This document shows, in pieces, positions 57,146-64,000 of a stretch of DNA of 64,000 bases (position 1 is the stretch's first letter; every line of letters starts with the position of its first letter). The notes beneath the pieces were generated by a model. The model was not told the DNA's origin. It made no database searches and saw only the letters and a program-made list of their open reading frames with translations. Location: positions 8,021,991-8,085,990 of the forward strand of contig BSYO01000024.1 in the NCBI GenBank assembly GCA_033239525.1, read 5' to 3'. The position numbers and the translations under genes are program-made. This DNA is from Nepenthes gracilis. Lineage: Eukaryota > Streptophyta > Magnoliopsida > Caryophyllales > Nepenthaceae.

Positions 57146-57962
57146 TGTTAGGAAAGGGTATCGATCGGACGGTGAAACCAAGAAGATGATGATGAAGAAC
57201 GCACACACACAATAGAAGAAAAAGGAAGAATTATGAACATATAATTTACATGAAAATCCTCTTCTAAATAAGAGGGAGAAAATCACGGGACACTTAGTCC
57301 AAAAAATTTTTACTATGTAAAATTTGATTACAAAAACCCTTAATTACACATACCCTTGAAGAACAAACAACATGAGTAATGTACAACTCCTTATATTTTT
57401 GTGTTTCTTCATATCTCACTGCTCTCACATTCTGCAAACACAAATATAAGGCACCAGACGACCATCTTCTTTGCAAAGCGGTCGCATGTATTACAGAGCC
57501 TGCCACCTACTCTATAAAATCGTCTTTCTGTCGGGGGTAGTTGACCTATTCTATAAAGTCGGCTACCAACTCTAAAAGTCAACTCCCTTTTATGTAAAGT
57601 TGTCTACGCAATCTTTGCAGATGATCAACTTTTCTAGACAAATTGTTCTCGGCTATCAGTTAGTATCTTCGACCATCACTAGTGTCCTCGACCTTCACTA
57701 GTGTTTTCGACATCAATTAGAGTTCTCAGCCTTCAATCAGTGTCTTTGGCAGTTAGTTAGAGTCTTTGGCCTTATGAACCTCTTCGAAATTTCACTCCAG
57801 AATTTCTTTCATTCCAACAAAATGTAATCACTCCGGCCTTTCTTCCACTCCGGCTAAGTGTAACCACTCTGACCTTTCTTCCACTTTAGGCCACATCATT
57901 GCACGTGCTTGCACAACAATACTTGTCACACAAAAATGACCCATATCCCAATACTTCTAACA
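57146..57962. repeat. Copia LTR-like sequence, possibly a solo LTR
   Basis: Ends are TGTTAG (57146) and CTAACA (57962), the perfect short inverted termini of copia LTRs. The body has CCGGCCTTTCTTCCACTCCGG and related repeated phrases at 57820-57900 and 'tcagtgtctttgg' phrases at 57680-57780. Neither PBS nor polypurine tract adjoins. The 5-bp flanks (CTTCC and ATCTA) do not match, so this may be a recombined or truncated remnant. Confidence 0.5.
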
Positions 57963-58990
57963 ATCTATTGTGTTTGGTAGTGTAACCTATACCAAAGTTG
58001 TTTGCTTAGCTTGAAAATGAAATTATAATCACTGAACACGCAGTTATTTTTGCATGCCTGAGTAGTTGAAAAGTTTTGAGCTTTTTAAAATATTGCGATC
58101 GTTTTTAACAATGGGTATGGAGATCTTTGGTTAACGTTGGATTTATTTTTCTGTTTGAATATTTTTTCTCGATTATATATATATATTATTAAATTATCAT
58201 TACTATTATTTTTTTTGAACCTTGGATCTTATAAAATAATTGAAAATATTGTATCGGGTGAAATCATAAAATCAATTTCTCCAAGAAGGATTTTCTTCTC
58301 TTCGGATTGTCTTCATCCTTGAATTTCTTCTTCCCATCTTCAGGTTGGCCAAATATTCATGAGCGATGCAAGTATATTAACACAAAGTCTCATTTCAATA
58401 CAGAATGTGTAAGTAAGATGGAAGTAAAGCTCAAGCTCATGAGGAGTGCCAATATCTAAATGCCTATGTTTTTACCATGCCCCCGAAGAGTAAAACCTTT
58501 TGATTTGATTGGAGTTGCAAAATTAGGTTTTCATGTATTCTAGTTATTTGATGAAGTGAACAAAATATAAGATTTTATTGTATGTCAAAACGTTCTCTAC
58601 ACTTGAATTCCTTTGAGAAATTGTGGGTCGTAATCTTCTTGAATTTTAACAAAATGATTCTCACAATTTCAACAAAATTTTAGTAAGCCATTTCATTGAG
58701 ACGATAAAATATAGCATTGTATAAAGCATATCATGGGAATTTATATCTAAGTTTGTAAAATACTTGATTTGTAAAAAAACCTTTTTCATTTTAATTTTAT
58801 TTTCAACTCAATCAACCAACCAGTACAAATGTCAAAAATACCGTATAGAAACTCATAATTGTACATTAAAGTAGAAGAGCCAATGATGACTCTTGATGTG
58901 GAAATAGACCTATTTTTACTAACAAGTTTATGTGCATGTACATCCACTAAGTAAAAAAAGTGCTTGATGACTCCTCCCATTATCATTCTC
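57963..58990. other. AT-rich sequence, nothing recognised
   Basis: Includes the second copy of the dispersed duplicate (58205-58345). A minus-strand frame at 58786-58986 has no known motif. The right part may already be the viral intergenic region. Confidence 0.35.
58205..58345. repeat. Dispersed duplicate, copy 2
   Basis: See 56600-56760; similarity is clear in the last 60 bases and weaker before. Confidence 0.7.
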
Positions 58991-59227
58991 CACTTCTACA
59001 ACTTCTCCGACAAAAAAATAGTGATTACCGACATATTACTATTCACAAAAGTATGAAGTGACGCAAAACAACTCCACTTTCTCAAAAAATAAAGAAGAGA
59101 TGTTTAACAAACTTAAATGAGCAAAGTAACATAAAGCATTAACAAGACATTTACCAACCAAAAGTAGATACATCATCAATGGTTCTGATCGATTTTTCAT
59201 CAACGACTTTGATCAATTCCTCAAATC

Positions 59228-59235
59228 TATATAAG
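59228..59235 (+). promoter_or_regulatory. TATA box of a pararetrovirus-type promoter
   Basis: TATATAAG within CTATATAAGACC, the form typical of caulimovirus pregenomic-RNA promoters. About 175 bp upstream, GTGACGCAAA (near 59058) resembles an as-1-type TGACG element. The leader downstream is unstructured by eye. Confidence 0.55.
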
Positions 59236-59630
59236 ACCATCCAAGATTGAAGATAAAGCAGAGCGAACTTAAGAGCTGAGACGCCACATCCTCAGAGCAA
59301 AGTCTAGCCAACCAAGAGAAGTAAGAAGAGTCGTTCCTTCTCTTCTCACATCGACCCTTATCCAACTTTGTAAATAACCCTTGTACATATCCTAGTTTTC
59401 CTTTTACCCTATTCTTGTATTTACCATCGTGTGTTTGTATTTCCTTTCAAATGTTGTGAAATTTGCTGTGTGAGTATTGTGAGGTTTGTCTGAGTGTTAC
59501 CTTTGTCTACTATGTACTGAAGTCCTGTATGATTTTCGTTCAATTAAAACTTTGAAGGTTTTCTAAACTGATAGTATTGGTTTAATGCATATTTTGAAGT
59601 TTTAAATGAAAAGATCCTACGTAGTCCTAA

Positions 59631-59643
59631 TTGATATCAGAGA
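59631..59643 (+). promoter_or_regulatory. Primer-binding site of the pararetrovirus
   Basis: TTGATATCAGAGA differs at two positions from TTGGTATCAGAGC. In Caulimoviridae this site, complementary to initiator tRNA-Met, marks the start of the genome map and precedes the first long ORF, as here. Confidence 0.65.
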
Positions 59644-59931
59644 GGGAATATGTGACACTGTTCTCTTCGGGATTATTCTTATTTGATTTCGGCATTACTT
59701 TTGCATAATCTATCTGCATATTTCTGCATACACGATAAATTCACGTACACTTGCATCGAATCGGAACAACGTTGGTTTAGCCGTTTAACCGTTGGTTAGC
59801 CCGTGAAAATTAATTGTGAAATTGGGTGATCCAGGGTGGTCCCGTTAACTGACTCTGTAAGAGTATGTGAAGAATTGTGTCTGTAGAACCATGTTAAAAA
59901 ATTATGTATTAAGTAGTAAAGAAATTAAATT

Positions 59932-59985
59932 ATGGCAACTCGGCTAAGAAGAATGATTAGGAAAATAGTTCATCTTCAAGTATGA
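59932..59985 (+). pseudogene. Short ORF upstream of the movement-protein region
   Basis: ATG at 59932 opens a 17-codon frame ending in TGA. It may be the broken start of the viral polyprotein or a leader ORF of the kind common in these viruses. It cannot be decided which without a related intact copy. Confidence 0.35.
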
Positions 59986-60207
59986 CAACGAATTTTAGAG
60001 AGTCGTTAATTATATCTAACAGTAAGGATTATACAAAATGGACGATACCTACACAACAAGTAGAAGAGATTTACAAAATATGAAACTTTTGATTTTAAAA
60101 CCGCTTTAGCTATAAAAGATCATGAACAAACAATATCTATTCAAAATGAATATGAAGAAGTTAGGTTATTATCAAACTTATCAATAGAAAAATTTAAAAG
60201 TAAATGA

Positions 60208-60585
60208 TATAATTATATCCATTACGGCCTAATACAAATAGCTATCAAACATTTAATCAAATTAGGAATTGATACTCCTGTCTTGTTATATCTTAGAGAT
60301 CAAACTTTACACAAATATAAAGATTCCATATTAGCAATAGTTCAATCAAATCTTTGTAATGGTCCAATTTATTTTAATTGCGCTCTAAATTTTACTGTTG
60401 ACCTAAAGGATCCAACCATTTTAAATACGCTTGTTCTAAATGTTCATCTACCTGGTTTGTCTCAACAAGAAGAGCGTAGAGGATTTCAAATTCTCTATCA
60501 CATTTACTTTAAATTATTAACAACGCAATTTAATCCAAAGTGCCTAATTCAAACTCCTCTTGGTGAAACAATTGTCTTAACGTAG
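60208..60585 (+). pseudogene. Pararetrovirus movement protein fragment
   Basis: An open stretch of 125 codons between stops at 60205 and 60583. It has the phrases HYGLIQIAIKHL, PVLLYLRDQ, GPIYFNCALNFTVDLKDP and LVLNVHLPG, in the order seen in the 30K-superfamily movement proteins of plant pararetroviruses, including the invariant Asp in a hydrophobic context and the following Gly. Such proteins open plasmodesmata for cell-to-cell spread. No ATG opens the frame, and stops precede and follow it; the region from 60600 to 60730 looks like its continuation in another frame. Described as a broken copy only. Confidence 0.72.
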
Positions 60586-61561
60586 AAGTAAATCATGCTT
60601 CTAGTTTTACACCAAAATTACTAAAATGGGATGAAATCACGTTGCCACCACAATGGTAAGTTAATCTTACACAACCTCCTAGACATTTAATTAGAAGAGA
60701 ATTTTCTGAAATTTCAGAAACTCCTAAAGGAAGCATTATTTTTAATTTTTGAACTCCACAGATACCACGATTATTAAGTTTTAATACAAATAGATTACAA
60801 ACACTTTTATCTGATAATGAAAATGCTAGACCATCTGTTAATACACGTTATCAGTCTACACAAAAAATCACGATAATCGACATATTGAAAGTAGAATACC
60901 TATCCCAACAATAATTACTCAAACTACTCCTGATTCACCTACATTTTCAGATATGCAAAATATTAATGTTATATCTCGTGATCCGAATGCACCAATATGG
61001 GATTTACCTGATGATAAAGTCTATAAAATTGGAACTGATTACTTTATAGAAATATTGAAAAGAAAATATCTAATCAATATAGTATCGAATAAATGAGTTA
61101 TGATATGCAATATGAAGAAATATACGGTAAATGGTAGAAAAAATATCCTGAACTCATTAATTCTGAATTTATTCCTGATATAGATATGTAAAGAAAAAAA
61201 TTCATGTCTGATAAAAATAAAAATGTGAGGGATTGGTACTTTAAAACATATAGTAAAGTACAACTTGAAGAATTTAGAGTATTATGGAAACAACAAATAA
61301 TGTCATTAAGAAGAAACTTACCGTTTTTCGAATAGTTCCTTCCGTATATTCAGAATATTATTCAACTATCTCGAAATACAAAAAATATTAATGTTAATAC
61401 TAAAACTACTACTACTTGGAATACGACTAATGGGCAACAAGTTACATCTGTCCATCCTCCTCTTATGGGTTTAAATTAAATATTGATAATACAACTATCG
61501 TTGCTACTCCACTTAAAAAGGCGTTGACAGAGAAAATAAAAGTGATACAACATTAGAAGAT
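60586..61561 (+). pseudogene. Decayed pararetrovirus polyprotein segment
   Basis: Several short plus-strand pieces remain open between stops. One near 60990-61040 is acidic (DPNAPIWDLPDDKVYKI). One near 61225-61330 (KNVRDWYFKTY, then LEEFRVLWKQQIMSL) is helical and similar in character to the segment that follows the movement protein in other plant pararetrovirus polyproteins, as far as I recall. No catalytic motif is present. Confidence 0.5.
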
Positions 61562-61933
61562 ATGAAAATGGTGTATGAACAAAATAATTATCAGTCTCAA
61601 ATACTCCATTCGGTTGCTCAACAAGTGGATAGAATTGAACATACTCTTCAAACAAAAGTAGAAAGTCCATATCAATTTTCACATAGTATAGCCCATTTAC
61701 CAAGTTCTCATTTGCCTACTATTACTAATGTTCAATTTCCACCAAAACATTCGGATATATTATTAGAACAAATAATGAAACGTTTAAATGAATTATCATC
61801 AACATCGTCTACTCCTAAAACATTATATCTTAAAACAGTTCAAATATTGAATAATCAACAATCTAAAATATTAACTAGAAAATCTAGTTATACTAATAAT
61901 CAAACATTAAATAACAGATTATCTAAAATCTAA
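61562..61933 (+). pseudogene. Coiled-coil segment of the pararetrovirus
   Basis: ATG-started frame of 123 codons. Residues 5-30 include QILHSVAQQVDRIEHTLQ with hydrophobic residues at heptad spacing, a short coiled coil; the rest is Ser/Thr/Asn/Lys-rich. In this virus family a coiled-coil region of this kind lies between movement and coat protein. The right part is basic (KILTRKSSYT). Confidence 0.5.
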
Positions 61934-63560
61934 TTTGTTAAAAAAAAATTTAAAGATAAAAAGGTTCAAACTGTAGAAAAAAAGAAGAAGAAAAGGAGAA
62001 AGAAAAAAATATAATTTAGTGGAAACTCCACCTTCTCTCTTAAAATCCATTAAACCCACCAAACAAGTGTCCTTATTAAAGCTTAATTTAGTACACTCTC
62101 TATCACTTTCTCCATTCTCACAACTAAATATTGTGGAATTACCGCCTCCACCTAACACTAGCCTTTTAGAACTTCCACTATCAAAGCATAACTTAGTGAA
62201 ATCTAAACATGACTCACTTTCCCTACCATCTCCACTAACTCCTAATGGAATCATTATTACACCTACTACATCTAGTACTAAGTATATTTCTACGGTAACA
62301 AATACTGTCTCTATGACAACAGTTATAAATGATTTAGAACTAATACCCTTACGATGATCTATAAGTAAAAATTTATCGATCAATAATATTACAAAATTAT
62401 CTAATAACATATCATCTAAAGAAAAGACATTAACTTACGAAAAATCTTTTATTCGTAATACGTACATATTAATCTTAAAACAACCTTCTATTTTTTATAT
62501 CTAAGTAACATCAAATGAAGTACGAATACAAAATAAATCTTTTGTTCTTCTTCTAACAAAAGACTTATCTATCTTTAATCATCAACCTCGACCAGTTGAA
62601 GAAACTCTATTTCTACTTAATATTCCTAATCCTCCTAGAAATTTATCTTATATTTTAACTTTTAACGATGAACCAAAGGATTCATCTATCAATCAAACGT
62701 ATCAAGTTACCATCAATTCTCCATCTTTACACAATCAATCAATCATCTTATACAATACGTTTATGTTCATCAAGAAAGATCATCCAACTCCTAGTTTATT
62801 TCTTGATAATTACTTTGTAATGATCCCTTTCTTGATCGTTTCGATCCTTGCCATCCTTGTTCTCCCGTATTCAAACACGATGTGTTTGGAGGGGTATGGG
62901 GTCTGACTTTAATTACTACTTTAATTACTTTAAGTACTTTAACTTTAACTTTAACTCTAATTACTTTACTTCTAACATTACTAGTTCTAGTTATCATTCT
63001 AAATATAATTCTGACTTTACGCTTTCTGACTTAACGCCTGACTCTTCTGGATCAACGTAATCAATTCTTGACAATAAGAAATTTTGAATATTATTATTTG
63101 AAAAATCTATATGCAAATTAATATTTGATTCCTTCGTTCCACTTTATATAGCACAATCATACTTAGAAACTTGTATTCAAATAACCCTTCAAGATAATAT
63201 CAAGCTACTCAGAAAGTATATTTCACCCAATACTTTCGACAAGAAATCACTAAAAAGATTAGCAAATAACCTACGCCTTATACAAGAAAAAAATAAATAT
63301 ATAAAGTATAAGAATTTTCGATATCGTAGAAAAAAGGATACTGATCACATTAATTTGCAATATATCAAAATACGATATTCAAACTCAACAATTAATAAGC
63401 GAAAAAAGAGTAGTAAATATTTTTCACTTCGAAAACAATATTCAAATTATAATCGGAAAAATATATTTGAATGGTCTAATCAAATTTTAGGAATTAATAG
63501 AAAAGGCTATAACAAAAGGGATAGTATACGCTTTAGTATCACATAAGCATATTTATACTA
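61934..63560 (+). pseudogene. Decayed, AT-rich viral coding region
   Basis: Frames at 62019-62357 (Ser/Pro/Leu-rich) and 63355-63546 (Lys/Arg/Tyr-rich) lack catalytic motifs. A (CTTTAA)-like simple repeat occupies about 62907-62970. The basic stretch at 63300-63540 would suit a nucleic-acid-binding part, for example of a coat protein, but no CCHC knuckle is present. Confidence 0.35.
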
Positions 63561-63765
63561 CACTCATGGTATACATATTTTCTACATACAAGTTTTATTC
63601 TTATATTAATATTTTCATGAAAGGATTTACATAAAACAAAACTTATTCAAAGCATGTTTTCATCTGTCATTAATATTTATTTTCTGGATGAATTTATTTT
63701 ACAAATTTATTAAAGCAAGTTTTAACAAAGATTTATTAAGTTTTATACCTTCATACAGGACCAAT

Positions 63766-64000
63766 ATGCCTCCTAAAAAGGACAAAGGTAAGCAAGTACA
63801 GCCTCCTTCTACTCCAACCAAACAAGCTGCTTGTGACTATGCCATGACACTTCCACAAATTATACCCACTACTTCTCCTCATCAAACATCAGCCTCTTCA
63901 TCTTCTTCCTCTCAGCTGTCTGATTATTTTATCAAACCTATCAAACAACATATTACCATGACAGACTTATACAAACATTTATCTCTACAAGAATTACTCA
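63766..64000 (+). CDS. 5' end of an unidentified ORF, cut by the window edge
   Basis: ATG at 63766 opens 78 codons with no stop before the window ends. The start MPPKKDKGKQVQPP is basic. Residues 40-55 are Ser-rich, followed by SDYFIKPIKQHITMTDLYKH. Codon use is less AT-rich than just upstream. It follows the pararetrovirus remnant on the same strand, so a second viral ORF is the simplest guess, but a different element or a host exon cannot be excluded. Confidence 0.45.
   Translation, partial: MPPKKDKGKQVQPPSTPTKQAACDYAMTLPQIIPTTSPHQTSASSSSSSQLSDYFIKPIKQHITMTDLYKHLSLQELL

Larger units (their letters stand above)
59000..64000 (+). mobile_element. Endogenous plant pararetrovirus (Caulimoviridae-like), decayed
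   Basis: In order on the plus strand: a promoter-like region with TATA box, a leader, a tRNA-Met-type PBS, and about 3.5 kb of AT-rich sequence with broken frames, the first of which carries motifs of the 30K-type movement protein of Caulimoviridae. A segment with coiled-coil character follows. The lack of flanking LTRs and the movement protein separate it from LTR retrotransposons. Reverse transcriptase was not found inside the window and would be expected further right. Several in-frame stops show that this copy is not functional. A relation to petuvirus- or florendovirus-type elements is possible but not proven from sequence reading alone. Confidence 0.72.

Noticed and set aside
57294..57506. 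A 70-codon minus-strand frame
   Set aside because: It lies wholly inside the copia LTR-like repeat and has no motif.
63766..64000. Calling the edge ORF a viral coat protein or polymerase
   Set aside because: No diagnostic motif is visible in the 78 codons available.
1..64000. tRNA, rRNA, CRISPR or prokaryotic operons
   Set aside because: None seen; introns, LTRs, tRNA-Met primer sites and plant gene families show a plant nuclear origin.

Overview
This is plant nuclear DNA. It is AT-rich, has GT-AG introns, and is made mostly of old LTR retrotransposons nested in one another, with two host genes showing through and an endogenous plant pararetrovirus at the right edge. An angiosperm, probably a eudicot, fits best; nothing seen fixes the species. 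No rRNA, tRNA, CRISPR or bacterial-type operon was seen.

Layout. 1-3160: unresolved repeats, a Tat-like LTR fragment and a minus-strand LTR fragment (family B). 3904-5656: a miniature terminal-repeat retrotransposon (TRIM-like) with primer-binding site (PBS). 6238-6276 (-): first coding exon of a DHHC protein S-acyltransferase gene; the rest of that gene lies beyond the left edge. 8060-12000: a GC-rich Pro/Ser-rich ORF and LINE-like debris. 14355-14910: two copies of an intergenic repeat. 15300-20146: gypsy LTRs with a chromodomain tail. 20147-24534: a complete non-autonomous copia element with 5-bp target duplication ATATG, inserted into older gypsy sequence. 24540-28000: gypsy integrase tail, a second gypsy LTR, a 90-bp triplicated repeat and a copia RNase H fragment with its LTR.

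30294-55445 (-): a three-exon host gene. Exon 1 is 55287-55445, exon 2 34173-34253 and exon 3 30294-30698, all joined in phase 0 to give 214 residues. Intron 1 is 21,033 bp and holds at least five element families: family B LTRs split by a 1,989-bp solo LTR with TSD ATAAT, two family F LTRs, a Tat-lineage pol fragment, a decayed chromovirus, and a 4,094-bp gypsy element (element G) that has lost its reverse transcriptase. Intron 2 (3,474 bp) carries an LTR-like pair.

57146-57962 looks like a copia solo LTR. From about 59000 to the end runs a pararetrovirus copy: a promoter with TATA box, a tRNA-Met-type PBS, a broken movement-protein region, a coiled-coil segment and an unidentified ORF leaving the window.

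The elements are mostly dead: stops, frameshifts, lost catalytic residues and domain deletions are visible in every coding remnant. The host genes keep intact exons and splice sites, so their first introns appear to have absorbed the insertions without loss of coding sequence. A recurring GC-rich module with GCTCGAGCACC-like words lies near the TATA box in both copia and gypsy LTRs and is the least explained signal here.
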